A stretch of DNA of 64,000 bases from positions 35,497 to 99,496 of the forward strand of contig JACJZA010000013.1 of assembly GCA_020635825.1 (NCBI GenBank). Reading direction: 5' to 3'. Source of the stretch: Flavobacteriales bacterium. Its GTDB lineage: Bacteria; Bacteroidota; Bacteroidia; Flavobacteriales_E; Vicingaceae. The translations under genes were made by a program, and so were the position numbers. Under the pieces are notes generated by a model that searched no databases, was not told where the DNA came from, and worked only from the letters and a program-made list of their open reading frames with translations. Of this stretch, positions 23,863 to 32,458 are shown piece after piece (the first letter of the stretch is position 1; each line of letters starts with the position of its first letter).

Positions 23863-26385
23863 TTAAAAAGTAAAACTTACCATAGCAAAATAGGTTCTTC
23901 CATACATGTAACCAATTCTTGGAGGAAATCTATCAATGTCTTGTTTATCGTAACGCAATTGTTCAAATCCTCCGGTTGCTAAATCTTGTTCATCTAATAC
24001 GTTGGTTACATTTAAGTTTAATCTTAAATAGTATTTCCCTTTAATTCTCCATGATTTACCTGCAAATAAGTTTAAGGTAAATCCGTTGTCTAATTTAGTT
24101 TGTTTTAGGTTTTCTTCAACTTGTGGGTCAGAGCTTACAAAACCAGCTAAGTTTTCTTCTGTTCTTCTATCTGGATTGGCATCTAAATAAATATCTGCAA
24201 AATAGTTATAGTTAACTCCAACAAACCAAAACTTAGGCGAGCTGTACTTTAACCCTAATGATGCAGCAGTATGAGGCATTCCTCCAACTTTGTAATTCTC
24301 AAAGTAAACGATTTTGTTTTCAGCTAATAATTTTGTTGAATTATCTTGTGATATTGTTACTGATGGACGTGAACTATAAATATAGCTTCCTGTTGTAAAA
24401 GCTCCTGTAGCTTCAATTGTTTGAGTAACTTTTACTTCCGCACCTAATTCCACTCCCATGTAATCGTTATCAACTCCTGTCATCATATAGTTTACAAAAG
24501 TATTTAACTCATCGTGATAAAAGCTTCGTGCCCAAGTACGGTCTTTAATTTTAGTGTAAAAACCTGTTGCTCTCACTTTAATATTTGGATATCTCACTAA
24601 GTAATTAAGGTCAGCAGACATTACTGTTTCAGATTTTAAGTTGTTAACTATTTGGTCTCTTGTTCTTGGAGACACAAAAGCGTTTCTTGTTTGTGGTGCT
24701 CTTGTCATCATTGCACCATTTGCAGAAATCATATGACGACCGGTAATTTTATAAATCGCACCACCTTTTACACCATAGTTAAAGAAACTTTCTTTTTTAG
24801 AATCACCATAAGAGTTATCAGGAAACAAGCCATTTTTTACATTACCTGTTCTCCAAAAACTGGTGTTTGATAAGTTTAAAGCAGCAAACCAATCTACTTT
24901 AGCTGAAGTTCCTTCAGCTTGTCCAAATACATTATAAGTATTAATGTTGATATCGTAATCATAACCAAATTTATCACCTTTATAAATGACATGATTAGGA
25001 ACATCTGTATTGCTTTGCGCAACCGATTCATCAGCAAAATCCCTTTCTGCAAACTGGTCAACATCTACCCAAAAATCAGCTCCTAATAAATCTTCCATTA
25101 CTTTGAAGTTTTTACTCTTATACATACTAGCATATAAACCTCCGGAAAGTAAAATATTTTCGTTGTACTGATGAGTTAAAACGGAATTAAATCCATATCT
25201 CAATTGATCTGAACGTTGGTCTTCAATAATGTACTTAGCTCTGTTTCCTGTAACTGTATTCCCTGCAACACCGTTCGCATCCTCAACAGAATAAAGGTTT
25301 TTGGTGTTTGCAAAATACATTTGGTCAAAATTCAACTGCTGTGTATTAACATCATTTTGCCATAAATCAGTGTACAAAGCATACAACGCTTCATCTCCAG
25401 GATTACTATAATAACTTGGTAAATTTTTATAATAATCAGGACGAGGATCTGCAGCGTTGTACCAATTTAAACGTGTTTGTCCGTTTCTACCAAAAGTATA
25501 GAAAAGAGAAGTGTTTAATTTAGTTGAAGTGTTGATATTGAAATAATGATTTAACATCATCATAGGTAAGTGAGTATTTCTAACTCTACTATTTCTTTTC
25601 TCCCCATTTTGATAACCCCAGTAAGAATTGTAATTATTATTCCCTGTTAAGTCGTAAGTTTCTTGAACGGAGATACTTTGTCCTCCCGAGATGGTTGGAG
25701 CACCCAACCCAACAAATCCTAAGCTATGTTTGTTATTAAATTTTTTCTCAACTGATAAAAAATAACTTCCTGCTCTGTAAAAAGTCCCTTCTACATAACC
25801 TTCAGTTGAATATCTAACAGAACCCGAAACAGTAACAGCTAAACCATTACTCATCATTCCTGTTGATGAAGTAAACATTAAACGATGAGCATACGAACGA
25901 TTAGCAAAAGCATATGATATTCTTGAGCCTTTTCTTTGTTCTGAAGCTCTTGCTGCAATATTTGAATACCCTCCAATTCCTGTAAATGAGTATTGTGATG
26001 ATGCAATTCCGTTTTTTACTTCTTGATAACGAGTAATATCATTTAACCCTCCCCAATAAGCATAAATTGCTCTTCCGGTTTCAGGATTGTTCAATGTTAC
26101 CCCATTCATCATTGCTGTAAAATTATCAGCATCGTAGCCTCTAATTCTGTAACGAGCAGCACTAAAATTAAACCCTGCTATATTGGTAAAAACATCTCTT
26201 GACGATTGCAATAATCCCGAAACATCTTGATTATCGGTTTCATCATCCAATAAATCGATTGATGTACTAAATTGAGGAACAAAATTGGTATCTAAACCAT
26301 CTCCCGACTGAGTTGTATCTGTTTGAGCTTTTAAACTAAAACTAAATAGAATTGAAGCAAAAGCAGCTACCTTAAAAACCTTCAT
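23863..26385 (-). CDS. TonB-dependent outer membrane receptor
   Basis: An 840-residue receptor: signal peptide ending near SLKA-QTD, a plug domain from about 45 (VSGLLQSSRDVFTNIAGFNFSAARYRIRGYDADNFTAMMNGV) and a C-terminal 22-strand barrel ending in the typical aromatic FAMVSFTF. Unlike SusC proteins it lacks the N-terminal carboxypeptidase-like (CarboxypepD_reg) extension. Such receptors import large or scarce substrates with energy from TonB. It is first in the operon with two DUF5689 lipoproteins and a T9SS OB-fold protein, and divergent from an EEP-family gene. The substrate cannot be read from sequence. Confidence 0.9.
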   Translation of the reverse strand: MKVFKVAAFASILFSFSLKAQTDTTQSGDGLDTNFVPQFSTSIDLLDDETDNQDVSGLLQSSRDVFTNIAGFNFSAARYRIRGYDADNFTAMMNGVTLNNPETGRAIYAYWGGLNDITRYQEVKNGIASSQYSFTGIGGYSNIAARASEQRKGSRISYAFANRSYAHRLMFTSSTGMMSNGLAVTVSGSVRYSTEGYVEGTFYRAGSYFLSVEKKFNNKHSLGFVGLGAPTISGGQSISVQETYDLTGNNNYNSYWGYQNGEKRNSRVRNTHLPMMMLNHYFNINTSTKLNTSLFYTFGRNGQTRLNWYNAADPRPDYYKNLPSYYSNPGDEALYALYTDLWQNDVNTQQLNFDQMYFANTKNLYSVEDANGVAGNTVTGNRAKYIIEDQRSDQLRYGFNSVLTHQYNENILLSGGLYASMYKSKNFKVMEDLLGADFWVDVDQFAERDFADESVAQSNTDVPNHVIYKGDKFGYDYDININTYNVFGQAEGTSAKVDWFAALNLSNTSFWRTGNVKNGLFPDNSYGDSKKESFFNYGVKGGAIYKITGRHMISANGAMMTRAPQTRNAFVSPRTRDQIVNNLKSETVMSADLNYLVRYPNIKVRATGFYTKIKDRTWARSFYHDELNTFVNYMMTGVDNDYMGVELGAEVKVTQTIEATGAFTTGSYIYSSRPSVTISQDNSTKLLAENKIVYFENYKVGGMPHTAASLGLKYSSPKFWFVGVNYNYFADIYLDANPDRRTEENLAGFVSSDPQVEENLKQTKLDNGFTLNLFAGKSWRIKGKYYLRLNLNVTNVLDEQDLATGGFEQLRYDKQDIDRFPPRIGYMYGRTYFAMVSFTF

Positions 26386-26525
26386 CTAATCTGTATAAAA
26401 AAATTATTGTTTTAACTAAAGCGGTTTGAAGTCTTATTGAGGCGCTTCATAGGATGTTCACTTTATTTTTTCTCAGCCGTAAAATTAAGGGTAATATTTT
26501 ATAAATATTTCACAATCACGATTTT

Positions 26526-26542
26526 GTTAATAATTTATTAAC
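26526..26542. promoter_or_regulatory. Palindrome between the TonB receptor operon and the EEP gene
   Basis: GTTAATAA and TTATTAAC form a perfect 17-base palindrome around one T. It lies in the 235-base divergent intergenic region, 54 bases upstream of the -7 element of the EEP gene. That position would let one regulator act on both sides. An operator is inferred; AT-rich palindromes also arise by chance. Confidence 0.4.
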
Positions 26543-26575
26543 GTCCAATTTACCTTACAAGAAAGTTGCACAGTA

Positions 26576-26603
26576 TTTGGTATGTTAGAAATAGTTAGCT
26601 TTG
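26576..26603 (+). promoter_or_regulatory. Promoter of the secreted EEP-family gene
   Basis: TAGCTTTG at 26596-26603 matches the -7 consensus exactly and ends 17 bases before the ATG. TTTG at 26576-26579 is 16 bases upstream, a little close for the -33 element. Confidence 0.55.
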
Positions 26604-26620
26604 TCAAAATTTTTTAAATT

Positions 26621-27682
26621 ATGAAGAGAATTATTTTACCTTTTATTCTATTAACATCCTTTGTTTATTCATCAATCAGTGTTGTTGCTCAAGAAACTGA
26701 GAAAAAAGAATATTATGTTTCTGGTATTGGTTTTTACAATTTAGAAAACTTATTCGATACCATTTTAGATCTTGATCCTAACAAAATTTTACAAGACGAT
26801 TTTACTCCAGAAGGCCCTAAAGCCTGGACATCAGAAAGATACCATGAAAAACTAAACAACTTAGCACGAGTAATTTCAGAACTAGGAACAGAAATTAGCC
26901 CTGATGGAGTAGCTATTTTAGGTGTTTCAGAAGTTGAAAACAAAGAAGTATTGGAAGATTTAGTAAAAGAAGAAAAAATAAAATCAAGAAATTATCAAAT
27001 TGTGCATCATGAATCTCCGGACAGACGTGGAATTGATGTTGGTTTTTTATACAACCCTAATTATTTTAAAGTTGAATCGAGCCAAACTTATGCTTTGAAA
27101 ATGCCTAATGATTCTAACTTTTTTACGAGAGACCAGTTAGTAGTAAATGGCTATTTAAATGGAGAAATGATTCATGTAATTGTTGCTCACTGGCCATCGA
27201 GAAGTGGTGGTGAAAAAAGAAGTGCCCCAAAAAGAAATGCTGCAGGAGAATTAGCTCGTACCATTATCGATTCTATTCAAAATGTGGAACCGGACGCTAA
27301 AATTTTATTTATGGGCGATTTAAACGACGATCCCATTAATGCCAGTGTAAAAAAGTACTTAAACACTTCTGCTGTAAAAGAAGAAACCCAAAAAGACCAA
27401 CTATATAATCCTTGGGAAAATTTTTACAAAAAAGGGATAGGAACTTTGGCTTACAGAGACACGTGGAATTTGTTTGACCAAATTATTTTATCTCCAGGAT
27501 TGATTGATGATGATTACTCTACTTTTAAATTTCATTCGGCAAAAGTTTACAATAAAGGCTACATGAAGCAAAGTTCAGGCAGATATGCGGGATACCCACT
27601 TCGTTCTTATGCCGGAGGAGCTTATACTGCCGGGTATAGCGACCACTTTCCTGTGTATGTATTTTTGATTAAGGAGAAGTAA
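26621..27682 (+). CDS. Secreted endonuclease/exonuclease/phosphatase family protein
   Basis: A 353-residue protein with signal peptide (ISVVAQ-ETE). All core motifs of the EEP (DNase I-like) fold are present: FYNLENLFD (38-46), GVSEVEN with the metal-binding Glu 104, DRRGIDVGFLYNP near 140, AHWPSRSGG near 190, GDLNDDP near 232 and the terminal SDHFPVYV. The enzyme family hydrolyses phosphodiester bonds in DNA, sugar phosphates or lipids. YNLENLFD is typical of the group annotated in this phylum as extracellular endonucleases. It has no sorting domain, so it probably stays periplasmic or is released. Its divergence from the TonB receptor operon suggests a shared function. Confidence 0.88.
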   Translation: MKRIILPFILLTSFVYSSISVVAQETEKKEYYVSGIGFYNLENLFDTILDLDPNKILQDDFTPEGPKAWTSERYHEKLNNLARVISELGTEISPDGVAILGVSEVENKEVLEDLVKEEKIKSRNYQIVHHESPDRRGIDVGFLYNPNYFKVESSQTYALKMPNDSNFFTRDQLVVNGYLNGEMIHVIVAHWPSRSGGEKRSAPKRNAAGELARTIIDSIQNVEPDAKILFMGDLNDDPINASVKKYLNTSAVKEETQKDQLYNPWENFYKKGIGTLAYRDTWNLFDQIILSPGLIDDDYSTFKFHSAKVYNKGYMKQSSGRYAGYPLRSYAGGAYTAGYSDHFPVYVFLIKEK

Positions 27683-27685
27683 TAT

Positions 27686-29569
27686 TTATCTGTTTACAGA
27701 TATTTTTAGCACTTCTTGCTCTCCATTACTAAAGGTTAATTGGAATAAATAATTTCCATTGGGAATGGATGCAACATTTATTTTTAATGCCTCTTCTTTT
27801 CTGATGATAGTATTTTCTGAAAGCACCTGTTTTCCCAGCATGTCGAACACATTAATTTGAACAGCTCCATTAACCCTATTTTTTAAAGGGATGGTTAGCC
27901 AATTTGAACTTGGGTTAGGGTATGGAATTATTTCAGGCTCTTGAGTATTTTCTTGAACAGATGGAGTAATAAATTCTTGAGCAAAACCGACAGAAATTGA
28001 AGGAGACCAATTACTACCAAATCCACCTACTTGAAATACATCAAACGGTTCATAAATATTATATCTTAAAGTAGAAATTGGTTGACGATAATGATTTATA
28101 GTTTCTTTGTAATCAATATTATCATCATAGCTTAAAGCCAGAGAATCGCTTTCTGAATAAAGACAAAATAAATATCTATTTCCTTGAATAGGCATTATTG
28201 TATTATCAAAAGAGGCAAATACAGTTTCTCCTATTTTACTATCATCATAATAAAAATAATAAGAGGAAGCCAATTCAGTTAAACTCCACGTATTTTGAAT
28301 AATTGAATCATTAATATCAACAAAATTATCATTCCATTTATAGGCTTTCAATTCTATTATTTCATTTGCCATGCTATTTCCTACTGGATAACAAGAAAAT
28401 TTCAAACCTATAACACCCCACATATAACTTGGTAAATCCTCATCTGCATAATAGTGCACACAAGCTTCCCAGAAATCAACATCCCACTCTAAATATCCAA
28501 AATCTTTAGATGATTTTTTGTCTGTACTAATAGGCTCCCCTAAACTATTAGTTCTTGATTTTGAATATGCTTTAAAATAAGTATATTGATGGTCAGGTGT
28601 AACCACTCCACTTGTAATTTTAAATTGACTAGAAAAAATATTATTTTCAATATCATCATCATTAAGATTATTTATTACATATGTTATAGTATATAAACCA
28701 GTATTATAATATGACTGCGTAAAAGTTCCTAAATCAACATATTGAGTATCTACAAAAGTGGTATCAGGAGCATTAAAATTTAAACTAGTAGAAGTATTTG
28801 TATAAAGTGTATCTAAATTACGTTCTAAAAAAACAGAAACCGTAACATTGTTTTGAGGATTAACCCCATAATTATAGAGCCTTAATCCAAAATCAATATT
28901 ATAAGGAGAACCATACATACTCGATGTCATATATGAAGGAATTGAATAACTTTCAGTCCAAATTGCATCTCCCTTTGTAGATGCCACATCGTTATTATAT
29001 CTATTTACTGAAGTACCTAAATACCCTATTACACCCGTACAAACAGTATCTAAATAATTTACCAGCTCAGCGCCATCCTCTTCTCCAATCATAATCAATG
29101 GAATATTAACTTCTGTACCAAATATTCCACCAAGCATGGTAATAGGGCCTCCAGTATGGTTAATTATTATTGCAGCAATCGCTCCCCTTTTTTGCACATT
29201 ATAGGCTTTAAGCCCAAACTCGCAAATACCTCTATACATCACAGCAATTTTACCTGTTAAATCCTGCTCGAATGTAGAAGAATCACAAGCATCATGAATA
29301 CTAGGGTCTCCATATATGTTTATTTCACCGTAATTTGTTTTATCGTTCACCAACACCAAGCAAGCTTCAACTGAATTGTTTTGCAAATACATATTAGGAC
29401 AATTCCAATCGGTTGAAGCCCCATCTAAATTTCCGGCATATTCAAAATCCATATACCCAACAAAAGTAGAGTCAACATCATTATTTACAATATCAAAAAC
29501 TACCTGTGCTTTGATTGGTATCACCAACAACATAAAACTCAGAATATACAAATATGACTTCATTATCAA
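27686..29569 (-). CDS. Secreted PA-domain protein with T9SS type A sorting domain
   Basis: A 627-residue protein with a signal peptide (IPIKAQ-VV). Residues about 65-190 are a protease-associated (PA) domain: ACLVLVNDK, LTGKIAVMYRGICEFGLKAYNVQKRGAIAAIIINH and IPLIMIGEEDGAELVNYL. A beta-rich region of about 340 residues follows, then a T9SS type A tail (IPYPNPSSNWLTIPL ... IPNGNYLFQLTF). No protease catalytic domain is visible, so the PA domain is likely to bind ligand or partner only. It is convergent with the EEP gene (3-base gap) and divergent from the second EEP gene. Confidence 0.83.
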   Translation of the reverse strand: MIMKSYLYILSFMLLVIPIKAQVVFDIVNNDVDSTFVGYMDFEYAGNLDGASTDWNCPNMYLQNNSVEACLVLVNDKTNYGEINIYGDPSIHDACDSSTFEQDLTGKIAVMYRGICEFGLKAYNVQKRGAIAAIIINHTGGPITMLGGIFGTEVNIPLIMIGEEDGAELVNYLDTVCTGVIGYLGTSVNRYNNDVASTKGDAIWTESYSIPSYMTSSMYGSPYNIDFGLRLYNYGVNPQNNVTVSVFLERNLDTLYTNTSTSLNFNAPDTTFVDTQYVDLGTFTQSYYNTGLYTITYVINNLNDDDIENNIFSSQFKITSGVVTPDHQYTYFKAYSKSRTNSLGEPISTDKKSSKDFGYLEWDVDFWEACVHYYADEDLPSYMWGVIGLKFSCYPVGNSMANEIIELKAYKWNDNFVDINDSIIQNTWSLTELASSYYFYYDDSKIGETVFASFDNTIMPIQGNRYLFCLYSESDSLALSYDDNIDYKETINHYRQPISTLRYNIYEPFDVFQVGGFGSNWSPSISVGFAQEFITPSVQENTQEPEIIPYPNPSSNWLTIPLKNRVNGAVQINVFDMLGKQVLSENTIIRKEEALKINVASIPNGNYLFQLTFSNGEQEVLKISVNR

Positions 29570-29603
29570 AAAATGAATTTTATATAAAGATAAAAAAATA
29601 AAG

Positions 29604-29611
29604 TAGTTTTG
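29604..29611 (+). promoter_or_regulatory. -7 element of the second EEP gene
   Basis: TAGTTTTG matches TAnnTTTG exactly, 50 bases before the ATG. An AT-rich TTTA 21 bases upstream may be the -33 element. Confidence 0.5.
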
Positions 29612-29661
29612 TACCCCCTTTTTTCATTAAAGGTCATTTTTTAACTATTACGCACAACAAC

Positions 29662-30885
29662 ATGAAAAAACTTTACATTTTTACATTCATTATTTTATTC
29701 CCTTTAGTTTATAAAGCCCAAGACACTATTACTGTTATGGCTTATAACATATTGAATTACCCTTTGTCTAATTCTACAAAAGCTGACACATTAAAGCCAA
29801 TTGTTCTAGATATTAAACCAGATATTTTTTTAATTACCGAATTAACCAGCGGAACGGGTGCAACTACTATTCTAAATGATGCTCTAAACGTAAATGGGAT
29901 TACTTATTACCAAAAAGCTAATTATATGGATGGTCCAGACACGGACAACATGTTGTTTTTCAATAGTAATAAATTAAAACTAAAATCTCAATATGAAATT
30001 CCAACCGTTTTAAGAAACATTAGCGAATATGTATTGTATTATGATGATGGAAATTTAACTCCAGGAACAGACACTACTTTTATTCACTGTTACATGGCAC
30101 ATTTAAAAGCTAGTAATACTCCTTCAGATTCCATTCAACGAAACCAAGAGGCCACTTCTTTTAAAAATTATTTAGACAATAAAGCTCAACCTATTGAAAA
30201 CATAATTATGGGTGGAGACTTTAATCTTTACACCAGTACTGAAGCAGCTTATAATACACTTTTAAATGGCGGAAGCGTAGCTTTAAACGACCCTATAAAT
30301 ACTCCTGGAGAATGGCACAACGATTTTAATTATCGTTTTGTTCACACACAAAGTACTAGAACTTTTATTGAGTCTGATGGTGGAGCATCGGGAGGTTTAG
30401 ATGACCGCTTTGATTTTCTTTTAACCGGAACAGACATTATTAATGGCACAAATCATTTAGAATATATTACAGGAACCTATAAAGCTTATGGTAATGATGG
30501 AAACCATTACAATAAAGCGATTAACGGAACTCCTACTAATACAGCAGTTCCAGCCAATATTGCGAATGCATTGTACTATATGTCCGACCACTTACCTGTG
30601 GTAATGAAAATGTATTACGAAGGTCCGACAGGAATTGAAGATTTAACGGACAACAACCTTTGGAAAGGTTTTTATTCTAATGATTATTTCAAATTTGTAT
30701 CAACTGAAAACGAAAATAAATTAACCGTTGAAGTACTTGATTTAGTTGGAAAAACAGTTAAAAAAGAAAGTGTTTTCAATCAAAAATCTTTCAACTTAAA
30801 TTTATCTGAATACACCAACGGACTTTATTTTGTTAAGGTTAACAATCAAAAATTCCAAAAAACTTTTAGAATAGTTAAGTATTAA
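29662..30885 (+). CDS. T9SS-exported endonuclease/exonuclease/phosphatase family protein
   Basis: A 407-residue protein with signal peptide (YKAQ-DTI). The EEP core has MAYNILNYP (25-33), IFLITELTS with the metal Glu near 60, CYMAHLKAS near 145, GGDFNLY near 185, DDRFDFLLTG near 250 and YMSDHLPVV near 310. A T9SS type A tail from about 335 (KFVSTENENKLTVEVLDLVGKTV ... NGLYFVKVNN) sends it to the surface; its N-terminal PNP-like motif is degenerate. It is distant from the EEP protein at 26621 in sequence but belongs to the same locus, giving one probably periplasmic and one surface phosphodiesterase. Confidence 0.85.
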   Translation: MKKLYIFTFIILFPLVYKAQDTITVMAYNILNYPLSNSTKADTLKPIVLDIKPDIFLITELTSGTGATTILNDALNVNGITYYQKANYMDGPDTDNMLFFNSNKLKLKSQYEIPTVLRNISEYVLYYDDGNLTPGTDTTFIHCYMAHLKASNTPSDSIQRNQEATSFKNYLDNKAQPIENIIMGGDFNLYTSTEAAYNTLLNGGSVALNDPINTPGEWHNDFNYRFVHTQSTRTFIESDGGASGGLDDRFDFLLTGTDIINGTNHLEYITGTYKAYGNDGNHYNKAINGTPTNTAVPANIANALYYMSDHLPVVMKMYYEGPTGIEDLTDNNLWKGFYSNDYFKFVSTENENKLTVEVLDLVGKTVKKESVFNQKSFNLNLSEYTNGLYFVKVNNQKFQKTFRIVKY

Positions 30886-30944
30886 TTTACAACTATTCAC
30901 TAATTTCACACGTCTTTACAGCCACAAACAGATTTTGAGACAGG

Positions 30945-32456
30945 GTGAATATTTATTCTAAAAAACAACGTTGGAAATTACTTTTAGCCGGAGCAGCAAT
31001 ACTTATTGTGATGGCTTCTCTTTGGTATACCAATATTTTAGTAAAACAAATAGCCGACGAAGAAAGGGAGAAAGTTCAGCTTTGGGCAGAAGCCATTCAA
31101 AGCAAAGCCAAATTAGTAAACTATACCAGTGAACTTTTTACTAAAATATCAAACGAAGAAAGAAACCGAATAGAGATTTGGGCAGAAGCCAGTAAAAGAG
31201 CATTTACTGCCAACAATAATGATGATATTTCTTTTTACATCGAAATTATTGCCGGAAATACTACCATTCCTGTAATAGTAATTGATGAACAAGGCAATAT
31301 TGTGAATCATAGAAATTTTGATTCTGAAAAAACTAAAGACCCCAATTATTTAAAACAGGAATTGGAGGCCATGAAAGCAACTTATCCTCCAATAGATTTG
31401 GATATAAAGCTTTCACGCTATGAAACGTTAAAGCAACAACTATACTATAAAGACTCTAAAATATTTTCAGAGCTTAAAAAAGTAATGGACGACCTTATTG
31501 AGTCCTTTATTTCTGAAATAGTTATCAATTCAGCTTCTGTTCCTGTAATTTATACAGATAGTTCTCAAACCAATATTATCGAATACGGAAATCTTAATCC
31601 AAACAAGGTAAATAACCCTGATTATTTAACCCAAACCATTGAAGAAATGAAACTGCAAAATGAGCCTATTGCGGTTACCATTGATAATAAAACCATCAAC
31701 TACATTTTCTATAAAGACTCTGAGCTTTTACAACAATTGAAATATTACCCTTTTATTCAATTTTTTATCATTGGTTTATTTTTAATCATCGCTTACTATT
31801 TGTTTAGCACTTCTAGAAAAGTAGAGCAAAATCAGGTTTGGGTAGGTATGGCAAAAGAAACGGCTCATCAATTAGGGACACCTTTGTCTTCTCTAATTGC
31901 TTGGGTTGAATATTTAGAAGCGAAAGATACGGATGAAAATACCATCAATGAGTTAAGAAAAGATATCAACCGTTTAGAAATGATAACAGAACGTTTTTCT
32001 AAAATTGGTTCTGTACCTAAGCTAGAAAGCGAAAATTTAACCGAAGTTGTGGAGCATACTTTAGATTATTTGAAAGTAAGAATCTCTAAAAAAGTCAACA
32101 TCATTTTTGATAATACAAATGAAGTTTTTGCACAAGTCAATCCTTCTTTGTTTAGTTGGGTATTGGAAAACATTATAAAAAATGCGGTGGATGCGATGAA
32201 AGGAGAAGGGAACATTAATATTAACTTGGTAGACCAATCTCAATACATTTATGTCGATATTGCTGATACAGGACCAGGTATACCACGAGCTAAACACAAA
32301 ACCATTTTTGAACCCGGATTTACTACTAAGCAAAGAGGTTGGGGATTAGGATTATCACTCACCAAACGAATAATAGAAAACTATCATTCTGGAAAAATAT
32401 TCGTAAAACAATCTGATGCGATGGGCACAGTTTTTAGAATTGTGTTGAATAAATAA
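30945..32456 (+). CDS. Membrane sensor histidine kinase with a duplicated sensor region
   Basis: A 503-residue kinase that starts at GTG. Membrane segments are at about 12-30 and 267-286. Between them are two similar stretches (about 95-155 and 184-247), each with VPV/IPV, a hydrophobic strand and an N/D-PNYL-type block followed by Glu and Met. The DHp helix has the phosphoacceptor His 308 in AKETAHQLGTPLSSL. The CA domain has N413 (IKNAVDAM), DTGPGI at 441-446 and GWGLGLSL at 465-472. No response regulator is adjacent, so it is an orphan. It lies in front of hemW with a 2-base gap. Confidence 0.9.
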   Translation: MNIYSKKQRWKLLLAGAAILIVMASLWYTNILVKQIADEEREKVQLWAEAIQSKAKLVNYTSELFTKISNEERNRIEIWAEASKRAFTANNNDDISFYIEIIAGNTTIPVIVIDEQGNIVNHRNFDSEKTKDPNYLKQELEAMKATYPPIDLDIKLSRYETLKQQLYYKDSKIFSELKKVMDDLIESFISEIVINSASVPVIYTDSSQTNIIEYGNLNPNKVNNPDYLTQTIEEMKLQNEPIAVTIDNKTINYIFYKDSELLQQLKYYPFIQFFIIGLFLIIAYYLFSTSRKVEQNQVWVGMAKETAHQLGTPLSSLIAWVEYLEAKDTDENTINELRKDINRLEMITERFSKIGSVPKLESENLTEVVEHTLDYLKVRISKKVNIIFDNTNEVFAQVNPSLFSWVLENIIKNAVDAMKGEGNININLVDQSQYIYVDIADTGPGIPRAKHKTIFEPGFTTKQRGWGLGLSLTKRIIENYHSGKIFVKQSDAMGTVFRIVLNK

Positions 32457-32458
32457 TT

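Noticed and set aside
26401..26460. GC-richer inverted segment (AAGCGG...GCGCTT) before the TonB receptor gene
   Set aside because: Pairing is limited to about five bases with mismatches; not enough for a riboswitch or operator call.
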